Assembly: GCA_944320815.1 (NCBI GenBank)
Contig: CALUIZ010000027.1
Span: 1 to 42,035 of the forward strand
DNA: 42,035 nucleotides
Reading direction: 5' to 3'
Source of the DNA: an uncultured Phocaeicola sp.
GTDB lineage: Bacteria; Bacteroidota; Bacteroidia; Bacteroidales; Bacteroidaceae
Of the stretch, positions 8,534 to 16,033 are shown piece by piece. Position 1 is the first letter of the stretch. Every line of letters begins with the position of its first letter. The position numbers were made by a program, and so were the translations under genes. Under the pieces are notes generated by a model. The model saw nothing but the letters and a program-made list of their open reading frames with translations. It had not been told where the DNA came from and searched no databases.

Positions 8534-9670
8534 ATGTCAAGAACATCTTCAGCCGCTTTTGCGGATACCAAACCACATTACGAACTGCTCGACGGACTGC
8601 GCGGAGTAGCTGCTCTGCTGGTCATCTGGTACCATGTATTTGAAGGCTTCGCCACCAGTCCCTACGACCAACGTTTCAATCACGGTTATCTGGCCGTGGA
8701 CTTTTTCTTCATCCTTTCCGGCTTCGTCATCGGATATGCATACGACGACCGTTGGCCGGCAGGAAAAATGACCCTCAAAACTTTCTTCAGGCGTCGCCTC
8801 ATCCGTCTTCATCCGATGGTGGTGATGGGTGCCGTGCTCGGTGCGGTGGCATTCTGTCTGCAGGGGTGCGAGAAATGGGACCATACCCCCGTGTCACTTC
8901 TTTGGGTGGGGGCCGCACTGGTGCTGGGCTGTCTGTTGCTGCCCGCTGTGCCCGGCACGGGACCTGAAGTGCGGGGGAACGGGGAGATGTATCCGCTCAA
9001 TGGCCCCAGTTGGTCTCTGTTCTTCGAATATATCGGCAATATTCTTTATGCACTTTTCATCCGCCGGCTTTCCACACGCTGGCTCTCTGTACTGGTCGGA
9101 ATCTCCGCACTGGGGCTGGCCGGTTTTGCCATAGGGAACGGGTCAGGATTCGGACATCTGGGAGTGGGATGGACACTGGCCGGAAACAATCTGGGCGGCG
9201 GAATGCTGCGCATGCTGTTCGCCTTTTCCATGGGATTATGGATGTCCCGCATATTCAGGCCGGTCCATATCCGCGGCGCGTTCTGGCTGTGCAGTGTCAT
9301 TGTGGCCATTCTGCTTTCTGTTCCCCACATCGGTGGAAGTGAAGCTCCCTGGATGAATGGAATTTATGATGCCGTGTGCGTCATTTTCGTCTTTCCTTTG
9401 CTTGTGTGGCTTGGAGCTTCAGGACGGACGACGGATGCCGCCAGCTCCCGTATCTGCAAGTTTCTGGGTGACATTTCCTATCCTCTCTATATCGTCCATT
9501 ACCCGTCGATGTATCTGTTCTATTCATGGGTATGGAACAACAAACTTGCGTTTTCACAGGTATGGCCGGTGGCTCTTGCCTTGTTCTTCGGGAACATCCT
9601 GCTGGCTTATCTCTGCCTGAAACTCTATGATGAACCGGCGAGAAGATGGCTGACCCGTTTTCACCGCTAG
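8534..9670 (+). CDS. acyltransferase 3 family membrane protein (OafA/WecH type)
   Basis: The 378-residue integral membrane protein has the family signature at its start: LDGLRGVAALLVIWYH, with the conserved histidine at residue 34 in the first membrane helix. About ten hydrophobic helices follow, with an RRLIRLHP arginine motif after the second. A GPSWSLFFEYIGN block and a final ISYPLYIVHYP helix are typical. These enzymes O-acylate extracytoplasmic sugars or lipids. The acceptor is unknown, and no surface-polysaccharide cluster is adjacent. The Crp-like gene upstream lies 87 nt away and a separate -7 box is present, so it is probably its own unit. Confidence 0.88.
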   Translation: MSRTSSAAFADTKPHYELLDGLRGVAALLVIWYHVFEGFATSPYDQRFNHGYLAVDFFFILSGFVIGYAYDDRWPAGKMTLKTFFRRRLIRLHPMVVMGAVLGAVAFCLQGCEKWDHTPVSLLWVGAALVLGCLLLPAVPGTGPEVRGNGEMYPLNGPSWSLFFEYIGNILYALFIRRLSTRWLSVLVGISALGLAGFAIGNGSGFGHLGVGWTLAGNNLGGGMLRMLFAFSMGLWMSRIFRPVHIRGAFWLCSVIVAILLSVPHIGGSEAPWMNGIYDAVCVIFVFPLLVWLGASGRTTDAASSRICKFLGDISYPLYIVHYPSMYLFYSWVWNNKLAFSQVWPVALALFFGNILLAYLCLKLYDEPARRWLTRFHR

Positions 9671-9683
9671 TGGGAAGACAAAA

Positions 9684-9712
9684 AAAGAGGATGCCGTCCT
9701 GACATCCTCTTT
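9684..9712 (-). terminator. terminator between convergent acyltransferase and rubredoxin genes
   Basis: AAAGAGGATG (9684-9693) pairs perfectly with CATCCTCTTT (9703-9712) around a 9-nt loop. Read on the minus strand the stem is followed by a run of T (TTTTTTTG), so it is a good terminator for the rubredoxin gene. It may also stop plus-strand transcription. Confidence 0.8.
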
Positions 9713-9749
9713 CTGTTATTACTTCACCAAAGAATAATGTTCCTTTTCG

Positions 9750-9914
9750 TTATTCTTCAACTGGCTGGAAATCGTCTTTCCCTACTCCGCAGACCGGGCA
9801 TACCCAATCTTCAGGAAGATCCTCAAAAGCAGTACCCGGAGCGATGCCGCTATCCGGATCGCCCACTGCAGGGTCGTAAACCCAGTCGCAAACGGTACAA
9901 ATGTACTTTTTCAT
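9750..9914 (-). CDS. rubredoxin
   Basis: This small minus-strand gene encodes 54 residues starting [20 protein letters not shown] and ending DDFQPVEE. Two CxxC pairs (C6/C9 in ICTVC and C39/C42 in VCPVCG) form the Fe(SCys)4 site, and the aromatic residues of rubredoxin (Y13, W37, F30, F49) are in place. It is a small electron carrier, usually serving rubrerythrin, superoxide reductase or NADH-rubredoxin oxidoreductase in anaerobes; none of these partners is adjacent. The downstream hairpin at 9684-9712 ends its transcript. Confidence 0.97.
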   Translation of the reverse strand: MKKYICTVCDWVYDPAVGDPDSGIAPGTAFEDLPEDWVCPVCGVGKDDFQPVEE

Positions 9915-9991
9915 AATCCGCTTTGTTTTTAAGTTAGTATTCGTTGTTCATTTAAATCAATAACAAATATAGGAAAGAATTTGTTCACTGG

Positions 9992-10693
9992 TCAGTCCAG
10001 TAACATTTTTTGTAATTCTTCAACACCTGCTGAGGCTCCTTTGCGGATAACGTGTACCTTCCGGCCGGAATTGACTGTCACCTCTTTCGGGTCAATCAGA
10101 TAAACCGGCACATTGCCAGGCACGTAGTTCAGAAGGCCGGCGGCAGGATATACGTTCAGCGATGTGCCGATGATGACGAAGATGTCGGCTTTCATGGCAT
10201 AGTCGATGGCCGTTTCAATCATCGGGACAGGTTCGCCGAACCATACGATGAACGGGCGGAGCTGGGAACCGTCGGCTGCCTTGTCGCCCATCTTTACCCG
10301 GAATTCTTCGGGCTTCAGCTCCTTGATGCATTTGGGGTTGTTCGGTTGCAGACTAGATGTCACTTTGGTCAGTTCCCCGTGCAGATGAATGACGTGGCTG
10401 CTTCCCGCCCGTTCGTGCAGATTGTCCACATTCTGTGTGATGACAGTGACATTGAAGTCCTTTTCCAGCTCTGCCAGCAGAATGTGCCCCCGGTTGGGCT
10501 TTACGTCGAGAAGTTGCTCCCTGCGTTCATTGTAGAAGTTGATGACCAGTTCCGGGTTGGCGGCATAGCCTTCGGGAGTGGCTACCTGTTCCACCGGATA
10601 TTGTTCCCACAGTCCCCCGGCATCGCGGAATGTACTTATTCCGCTTTCCGCGCTCATGCCGGCACCTGTCAATACTACCAGATTCTTCATCAT
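9992..10693 (-). CDS. NAD-dependent protein deacylase, sirtuin class III, zinc knuckle missing
   Basis: The 233-residue sirtuin has GAGMSAESGISTFRD at 10-24, the Y54-x-x-R57 pair in FYNERREQ that marks desuccinylase/demalonylase-type class III enzymes, QNVD at 87-90, and catalytic His105 in HLHGE. It removes acyl groups from lysine using NAD+. The two CxxC pairs that hold zinc in CobB are absent; the equivalent stretch (about 110-145) has a single Cys and is rich in Lys, Asn and Glu. Two ATGs occur at the start. AGGAGG at 10698-10703 is 4 nt before the first and 7 nt before the second, so the start at 10690 may be the true one. Confidence 0.93.
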   Translation of the reverse strand: MMKNLVVLTGAGMSAESGISTFRDAGGLWEQYPVEQVATPEGYAANPELVINFYNERREQLLDVKPNRGHILLAELEKDFNVTVITQNVDNLHERAGSSHVIHLHGELTKVTSSLQPNNPKCIKELKPEEFRVKMGDKAADGSQLRPFIVWFGEPVPMIETAIDYAMKADIFVIIGTSLNVYPAAGLLNYVPGNVPVYLIDPKEVTVNSGRKVHVIRKGASAGVEELQKMLLD

Positions 10694-10723
10694 TGTATCC
10701 TCCTTCTTTTTGGTTCAATATCG

Positions 10724-10731
10724 CAAATGTA
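10724..10731 (-). promoter_or_regulatory. -7 box TACATTTG of the sirtuin gene
   Basis: The minus strand reads TACATTTG, an exact TAnnTTTG match, 31-38 nt before the sirtuin start. No clear -33 TTTG is present. Confidence 0.55.
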
Positions 10732-10829
10732 GAAATAAAAAATGAATCATTGTCTTTCTGTTTTCTGACTTTCAGGCTGCAAATAAGAAATTTTATCAAT
10801 CAAGATGCCTCATATTCATGGAAAAAAGA

Positions 10830-10837
10830 TACCTTTG
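10830..10837 (+). promoter_or_regulatory. -7 box TACCTTTG of the FKBP operon
   Basis: This exact TAnnTTTG match lies 39 nt before the ATG at 10877 and is divergent from the sirtuin promoter about 100 nt away. No -33 TTTG at normal spacing was seen. Confidence 0.55.
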
Positions 10838-10876
10838 CCACGCAAATATAATAACGTAAAGATTTAAATCAATCGT

Positions 10877-11461
10877 ATGGACAAATTCAGTTATGCCATC
10901 GGCCTTGGAATCGGGCAGAACCTCCTGAGCATGGGGGCGAAAGGCCTTCAGGTAGATGACTTTGCACAGGCCGTGAAGGATGTGCTCGAAGGCAACAAGA
11001 CGGCCATCACCCACAACGAGGCGCGTGAAATCGTGAACAATTATTTTACGGAACTTGAAAACAGAATCAACGCTGAAAATATAGAGAAAGGCAAGGCTTT
11101 TCTTGAAGAGAACAAGAAGAACCCCAACATTGTCACTTTGCCGAGCGGACTGCAGTATGAAGTGATCAGGGAAGGCAACGGCAAGAAGCCGAAAGCCACC
11201 GACCGGGTGCGCTGCCACTATGAAGGCACGCTGATTGACGGCACGTTGTTCGACAGTTCCGTCAAGCGTGGCGAACCTGCCGTATTCGGCGTGAACCAGG
11301 TCATCAAAGGATGGGTGGAGGCTCTCCAGTTGATGTCGGAAGGTGCGAAATGGAAACTTTACATCCCCTCAGATCTGGCATACGGTGCTCAGGGTGCGGG
11401 TGAAATGATTCCTCCCCACAGCACGCTGATTTTTGAAGTGGAATTAATCGAAGTATTATAA
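10877..11461 (+). CDS. FKBP-type peptidyl-prolyl cis-trans isomerase, cytoplasmic form
   Basis: The 194-residue protein has no signal peptide. An N-terminal FKBP_N-type helical dimerisation region (about 1-80, MDKFSYAIGLGIGQNL onward, with a charged helix ENRINAENIEKGKAFLEENKK) precedes the FKBP domain (about 88-194). FKBP signatures are YEVIREGNGKKP, VRCHYEGTLIDGTLFDSS, VIKGWVEAL, WKLYIPSDLAYG and IPPHSTLIFEVEL. It catalyses prolyl isomerisation and probably acts as a folding chaperone. The next gene, 13 nt away, encodes a lipoprotein paralogue, so the pair probably serves cytoplasm and envelope. Confidence 0.95.
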   Translation: MDKFSYAIGLGIGQNLLSMGAKGLQVDDFAQAVKDVLEGNKTAITHNEAREIVNNYFTELENRINAENIEKGKAFLEENKKNPNIVTLPSGLQYEVIREGNGKKPKATDRVRCHYEGTLIDGTLFDSSVKRGEPAVFGVNQVIKGWVEALQLMSEGAKWKLYIPSDLAYGAQGAGEMIPPHSTLIFEVELIEVL

Positions 11462-11474
11462 AAAACAAAAGCAA

Positions 11475-12332
11475 ATGAAAAAAGGAACATTCTTTATGGT
11501 GCTTGCCGCCGCTGCGGGACTGGCATCATGTGCACAGGGTCCGAAAGCGAACCTGAAAAGCGATGTAGACACTCTTTCTTACATGTTGGGTGTAGCCAAC
11601 ACCCGTGGTCTGATGGACTTCGTTCATGACCGTCTGGGCATTGACTCTGCTCACGTGGCTGATTTTATCAAAGGTCTGGAACAGGGATGCAAGGAAGCCG
11701 ACGCTAAGGAAAAGGCTTATATGGCAGGTCTGCAGATTGGTCAGCAGGTCAGCAATGATGAAATGATTGAATATACCAACAAGCGTATCTTCGGTGATGA
11801 CACGACAAAAGCCATCGACAAAGACAATTTCCTTGCCGGGTTCATCGCTACGGTAAAAGGTCATGGAATGGCGACTGCCGATTCTGCCAACGCGTATGTG
11901 GAAATAAAGTCTGAAGCTATCCGCATGAAGGCGCTGGAAGAGAAGTTCGGCGAATACAAGAAGCAGAACGAAGACTTCCTGGCAAGCAACAAGTCGAAGG
12001 AAGGTGTGCAGACAACAGAAAGCGGCCTTCAGTACAAGGTCATCAAGACTGGCAACGGCGAGAAACCGGCCGACAATTCGAGAGTGAAGGTGAACTACAA
12101 AGGTTCGTTGATTGACGGTACGGAATTTGACAGTTCTAAGGACAAACCGGTTACAATGTCAATAAGAAACGTAATCAAAGGTTGGCAGGAAGCTCTGAAG
12201 ATGATGCCTGTAGGCTCTAAATGGGAATTGTATATCCCGCAGGAGCTGGCTTACGGTGCACGTCAGCAGAGCAAGATCAAACCGTTCTCTACACTGATTT
12301 TTGAAGTGGAACTGGTGGGCATCGAAAAATAA
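11475..12332 (+). CDS. FKBP-type peptidyl-prolyl isomerase, lipoprotein
   Basis: The 285-residue protein starts with a lipoprotein signal (MKKGTFFMVLAAAAGLASCA) with the lipidated cysteine at residue 19. The FKBP_N region spans about 25-165 (LSYMLGVANTRGLMDF ... AYMAGLQIGQQVS). The isomerase domain spans about 180-285, with YKVIKTGNGEKP, VNYKGSLIDGTEFDSS, VIKGWQEALKMMP, WELYIPQELAYG and a final STLIFEVEL. It resembles FkpA/Mip-type envelope chaperones. It is co-transcribed with the cytoplasmic paralogue and followed by a terminator hairpin at 12360. Confidence 0.95.
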   Translation: MKKGTFFMVLAAAAGLASCAQGPKANLKSDVDTLSYMLGVANTRGLMDFVHDRLGIDSAHVADFIKGLEQGCKEADAKEKAYMAGLQIGQQVSNDEMIEYTNKRIFGDDTTKAIDKDNFLAGFIATVKGHGMATADSANAYVEIKSEAIRMKALEEKFGEYKKQNEDFLASNKSKEGVQTTESGLQYKVIKTGNGEKPADNSRVKVNYKGSLIDGTEFDSSKDKPVTMSIRNVIKGWQEALKMMPVGSKWELYIPQELAYGARQQSKIKPFSTLIFEVELVGIEK

Positions 12333-12359
12333 CCGGATATTATATTGAAGATAATGGAT

Positions 12360-12394
12360 GAGGCTGTCTTAAGAAATTGAGGCGGCCTCTTTTT
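12360..12394 (+). terminator. terminator of the FKBP operon
   Basis: GAGGCTGTC and GGCGGCCTC form a 9-bp stem with G-U pairs around an 11-nt loop, followed by TTTTT at 12390-12394. It lies 27 nt after the stop of the lipoprotein gene. Confidence 0.8.
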
Positions 12395-12489
12395 ATGCAT
12401 ATTTCAGATGCAACTGTTTTTCATAAGGAGCATGGACTAGGATTCTTGTGGACGGAATTTTGTGTATGTCCCATGGGGCAGAAAAAAAT

Positions 12490-12545
12490 AAGGAGACGGG
12501 ACTTGGATGCTGTTTTAACTGTCGGCATCCAATTGCCGTCTCCTT
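12490..12545 (-). terminator. terminator of ispG, possibly bidirectional
   Basis: The 21-nt arms starting AAGGAGACGG and ending CCGTCTCCTT pair with only two mismatches around a 14-nt loop. On the minus strand the stem is followed by ATTTTTTTC, a good U-run, and it starts 18 nt after the ispG stop. On the plus strand TTTTG follows. Confidence 0.85.
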
Positions 12546-12563
12546 TTGTCTTGTCAGAAATCG

Positions 12564-14402
12564 TTACAGATTCGGATTGTCTGTTTTAATCAACGCTATC
12601 AGCTTTTCTACAGCTTGCTCTTCTGGTATGTTCTTTTCAACACATTCTTTTTTCTTGTACAGACTTATCTTCCCACGTCCGGCACCCACATAGCCATAAT
12701 CAGCGTCCGCCATTTCTCCGGGGCCGTTCACTATGCATCCCATGATGCCAATCTTCAGACCTTTCATATGGGAAGTGGCTTTTTTGATGCGGGCAATGGT
12801 CGATTCCAGATTATACATTGTGCGTCCGCATCCCGGACAAGAAATGTATTCAGTCTTTGAAGTGCGTACACGCCCGGCTTGAAGGATTCCAAAAGCGGTT
12901 TCATCCACTTTCATGTCCGCAATGTCTTTTCCGTGATTATAAAGAAGGATTCCGTCGCAGAAGCCGTCGAATATCAACGCACCCATATCCGCTGCCGCCT
13001 TGATCTGCAGATCTTCCGTTTCTTTTTCCTGATAGAACTGGAAAAACACAAGCGGATTGTGCAGACCTTCGTTCATCATCTGATGGGCGATTCCCCGGAA
13101 TTCTCCCAGACGGTTCGGGTGGTTGCTTTGTGCCACGACCACTACTTCCGGATGAAGCTCCAGACAAGCAAGGACTTCATCGTTCAGTCCCATATAAGTG
13201 ACGAACAGGAATTTCATGGCCGCGTTGCAATGGTGCAGACCTATCAACTGTTCTGTGTTGAAAGCTGGCCATGTGCCCTCACTTCCGTCCCATACTGCTG
13301 CGTCTACAATGTAATCTGTGTCAGCGTGGCGTTCCTTCGGCATCGACAGACCACAATAAATATAATCAGGCTTGAATTGTCCATCCACTTCCATATTATC
13401 GGTCAGACGTGCAGAAATGACGACAGGCACATGATTCCCTCCTACATTGCGTACTGCAACTGTATGCCGGCGGGCAGGATTCGTATAACAGAACTCCGGA
13501 GCTTCAACCCCCGGTGTGTATGGGTGATTCTCATGCCTCATGACATAGTCCACCAACTTTCTCGCTACCGGAATTTCCATTTCGGGTGCTTCGCTCAATG
13601 ATACACGTATCGTATCTCCCAATCCGTCGGCCAATAGTGCACCGATACCCAGTGCAGACTTAATCCGGCCGTCTTCACCGTCTCCGGCTTCCGTCACTCC
13701 CAGATGGAGCGGAAAGGCCATCCCTTCCTCGTCCATCCGTTGCACAAGCAGCCGTACGGTTTTTACCATTATCACCGTATTCGACGCTTTGATGGATATG
13801 ACCACATTCATGAAGTTTTCCTGTACGCAGATGCGCAGAAACTCCATACATGATTCTACCATTCCTTCAGGTGTGTCACCATAACGCGACATGATGCGGT
13901 CGGACAGAGAGCCGTGGTTGACTCCAATACGGATTGCCGTATGGTTCTCTTTGCAGATATTCAGAAACGGCACGAAGCGTTCGCGGATTTTTTCTATTTC
14001 CTGAGCATATTCTTCGTCTGTGTATTCCAGTTGCTTGAACGTGCGGGGAGAATCTACATAATTCCCCGGATTGATGCGTACCTTTTCGGCATACAGAGCG
14101 GCTACGTCTGCCACTTTCGGGTTGAAGTGTACATCGGCAATTAATGGAGTGTCAAATCCTTGCGAACGTAGAGCGATATTGATGTTTTTCAGATTCTCAG
14201 CTTCACGTATCCCCTGAGTGGTGAGACGTACGTATTCTCCTCCTGCTTCAATGATGCGCTTCGCCTGTTCTACGCATGCGTCTGTATCCATTGTCGATGT
14301 GTTGGTCATGCTCTGCAGGCGGATAGGGTTGGCACCACCCATAGGGGTGGCGCCAACATATACCACGCTCGTCTGGCGACGAGAATAATTGAAATAATCC
14401 AT
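12564..14402 (-). CDS. ispG: 4-hydroxy-3-methylbut-2-enyl diphosphate synthase, large insert form
   Basis: This 612-residue GcpE/IspG carries out the penultimate step of the methylerythritol phosphate isoprenoid pathway, reducing MEcPP to HMBPP. The N-terminal TIM barrel is clear (PIRLQSMTNTSTMDT, VRLTTQGIREAENL, ADVHFNPKVA, RINPGNY). The C-terminal [4Fe-4S] domain has C522 and C525 in CPGCG and C556 in GCIVNGPGE. The extra middle domain makes it about 240 residues longer than the E. coli enzyme, as in Chlamydiae, plants and other Bacteroidetes. The ATG at 14402 overlaps the purE stop in a TGATG motif, which favours it over the preceding in-frame TTG. A terminator follows directly. Confidence 0.97.
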   Translation of the reverse strand: MDYFNYSRRQTSVVYVGATPMGGANPIRLQSMTNTSTMDTDACVEQAKRIIEAGGEYVRLTTQGIREAENLKNINIALRSQGFDTPLIADVHFNPKVADVAALYAEKVRINPGNYVDSPRTFKQLEYTDEEYAQEIEKIRERFVPFLNICKENHTAIRIGVNHGSLSDRIMSRYGDTPEGMVESCMEFLRICVQENFMNVVISIKASNTVIMVKTVRLLVQRMDEEGMAFPLHLGVTEAGDGEDGRIKSALGIGALLADGLGDTIRVSLSEAPEMEIPVARKLVDYVMRHENHPYTPGVEAPEFCYTNPARRHTVAVRNVGGNHVPVVISARLTDNMEVDGQFKPDYIYCGLSMPKERHADTDYIVDAAVWDGSEGTWPAFNTEQLIGLHHCNAAMKFLFVTYMGLNDEVLACLELHPEVVVVAQSNHPNRLGEFRGIAHQMMNEGLHNPLVFFQFYQEKETEDLQIKAAADMGALIFDGFCDGILLYNHGKDIADMKVDETAFGILQAGRVRTSKTEYISCPGCGRTMYNLESTIARIKKATSHMKGLKIGIMGCIVNGPGEMADADYGYVGAGRGKISLYKKKECVEKNIPEEQAVEKLIALIKTDNPNL

Positions 14403-14911
14403 CAATTTGTTTTATAAGTATATTTGACTTCCTTCAATTCTTCATTGGCTTTCACGATTTTGTTTTTCAGCCCTTCCTTGTAGGCGGCGAATTTCTCTGC
14501 CAGTTCCGTGTCCGACAAGGCCAGCATCTGGACAGCCAGAATTGCTGCGTTCATCGCTCCGTTGATAGCTACCGTAGCTACAGGGATTCCGGGAGGCATC
14601 TGGATAATGGAATAAAGGGCATCCACACCGTCAAGGACTGAGCCTTTTACGGGTACTCCGATAACCGGGAGAGTTGTGTTGGCTGCTATGACACCGGGAA
14701 GTGCAGCGGCCATGCCTGCAGCTGCAATGATTACTTTGATTCCGCGTCCGGCCGCCTCTTTCGCGAACTTTTCCACTTCCGCTGGAGTGCGGTGTGCTGA
14801 AAGGGCGTTCATCTCGAACGGAACCTGCATCTCATCGAGCAGTTTGGCAGCTTTTTCCATAACCGGAAGGTCTGATGTGCTGCCCATAATTATACTTACG
14901 ATTGCTTTCAT
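14402..14911 (-). CDS. purE: N5-carboxyaminoimidazole ribonucleotide mutase
   Basis: The 169-residue protein is class I PurE, which converts N5-CAIR to CAIR in purine synthesis. GSTSD at 10-14 and SAHRTP at 38-43 with catalytic His40 are present, as is the IAAAGMAAALPGVIAANT block that builds the substrate pocket and octamer. No purK lies beside it. Its TGA overlaps the ispG ATG by one base, and it follows gcvH by 17 nt, so the three are one transcript. The C-terminal helix is lysine-rich and slightly extended. Confidence 0.97.
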   Translation of the reverse strand: MKAIVSIIMGSTSDLPVMEKAAKLLDEMQVPFEMNALSAHRTPAEVEKFAKEAAGRGIKVIIAAAGMAAALPGVIAANTTLPVIGVPVKGSVLDGVDALYSIIQMPPGIPVATVAINGAMNAAILAVQMLALSDTELAEKFAAYKEGLKNKIVKANEELKEVKYTYKTN

Positions 14912-14928
14912 TCAAATGTATGTCTTAG

Positions 14929-15309
14929 TTATTCGTTGATGATTTGTTTATAAGCTTCGGCATCCAGGAGCGTATCCATTTCACTCATGTCAGATGGTTT
15001 GAGCCGTATCAGCCAGCCTTCGCCATATGGGTCTTTGTTTACCAGCTCGGGGTGCTCTTCCAGTTCTGGATTGACCTCAAGCACTTCTCCTCCTACAGGA
15101 AGGAACAGGTCGGAAACTGTTTTCACCACTTCAATGGTGCCGAACACTTCGCCTTTTTCCAAAGTTTCACCTTCTGTCGTGATGTCGACAAAAACAATGT
15201 CTCCCAGTTGGTCCTGAGCGTAATCCGTAATGCCTACATAGGCTGTTTCGCCATCCAGACGAATCCACTCATGTTCATTCGTGTACTTGATATTAGCAGG
15301 AAATTCCAT
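14929..15309 (-). CDS. gcvH: glycine cleavage system H protein
   Basis: The 126-residue protein starts MEFPANIKYTNEHEWIRLDG. The lipoylated lysine is K63 within IEVVKTVSDLF, and PVGGEVLEVN and DPYGEGWLIRLKPSD are further H-protein segments. It shuttles the aminomethyl group between the P, T and L proteins. An upstream in-frame extension (20 residues, to 15369) overlaps the preceding gene and lacks family similarity, so 15309 is the start. The other gcv genes are absent here; the gene sits between a PAP2-like membrane protein and purE. H protein can also act as a donor in lipoate transfer. Confidence 0.96.
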   Translation of the reverse strand: MEFPANIKYTNEHEWIRLDGETAYVGITDYAQDQLGDIVFVDITTEGETLEKGEVFGTIEVVKTVSDLFLPVGGEVLEVNPELEEHPELVNKDPYGEGWLIRLKPSDMSEMDTLLDAEAYKQIINE

Positions 15310-15338
15310 AATGTATAAGTTTAAAGTTGAATTCACAC

Positions 15339-16028
15339 TCAAATAAACAAAATTCCCGTGACTCCACAAAACAATCCTACAAGAAAACCGCCTCCCACCT
15401 CATTCAGTGTATGCTGCCGCACTATGATGCGTGCAGAACCGAGAAGTCCTGACAATAAAATGAAAAAGCAGAGCCAGCCGACTGGGTTGAACTGAAAAAT
15501 CAGGCTGAAGGAACAAAGACCTCCTACCATCATTCCGCCACTTGCCATGTGGGTGCTGATTTTCCAGCGGAAATTGATGACCGTACAGATCACCATGCAA
15601 ATCAGTGTGGCTGCAATAATCCCGCTCATATAGCGCGGCAAGTGAATCCGATACATGGTCACGAGACACGCCACGTAGCTGACAATGGTCATGAGATAAG
15701 GAACGAGCCGTTTCTCCCGTGCTCCCAGTTCGTGTAAGGTCCATCCGTTTATTTTCTGGAAAAGATAAATGGCCAGCATCGGCACAAGAATCGTAAAACA
15801 ATATACCATTCCCAGAATGGTCAGTTTATACTCCAGAGGCATGATGTTCAGATAGGTGAAAAAGAAAAGCAGGAAAAAAGCCAGAAACGGGACCATAAAA
15901 GGTGTAAACACAACTGAAATGGCCTGGGCGGCCAGAAACAAGTTGTCGCGTTCTTTTCTTTTATTACATTCAGTACGATGCTCGTGATAAGTCAGCTCGT
16001 CCGGTATGCTCGTCGTTTTTTCCTCCAT
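15339..16028 (-). CDS. PAP2-superfamily-like integral membrane protein
   Basis: The 229-residue protein has about six to seven hydrophobic helices after a charged ~28-residue N-terminus. Degenerate PAP2 phosphatase motifs occur in order: REKRLVPYL near 103, STHMASGG near 158, and SARIIVRQHTLNEVGGG near 197-213. The last resembles SRxxxxxHxxxD but lacks the final Asp, so catalytic activity is uncertain. Possible substrates would be lipid phosphates such as undecaprenyl or phosphatidylglycerol phosphate. It starts 5 nt after the rpoN stop and ends 29 nt before gcvH, within one operon. Confidence 0.72.
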   Translation of the reverse strand: MEEKTTSIPDELTYHEHRTECNKRKERDNLFLAAQAISVVFTPFMVPFLAFFLLFFFTYLNIMPLEYKLTILGMVYCFTILVPMLAIYLFQKINGWTLHELGAREKRLVPYLMTIVSYVACLVTMYRIHLPRYMSGIIAATLICMVICTVINFRWKISTHMASGGMMVGGLCSFSLIFQFNPVGWLCFFILLSGLLGSARIIVRQHTLNEVGGGFLVGLFCGVTGILFI

Positions 16029-16033
16029 AATCT

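Noticed and set aside
12377..12860. Small plus-strand frames between the FKBP operon and ispG
   Set aside because: They run through two terminator hairpins and into ispG antisense, with no ribosome binding site or recognisable domain.
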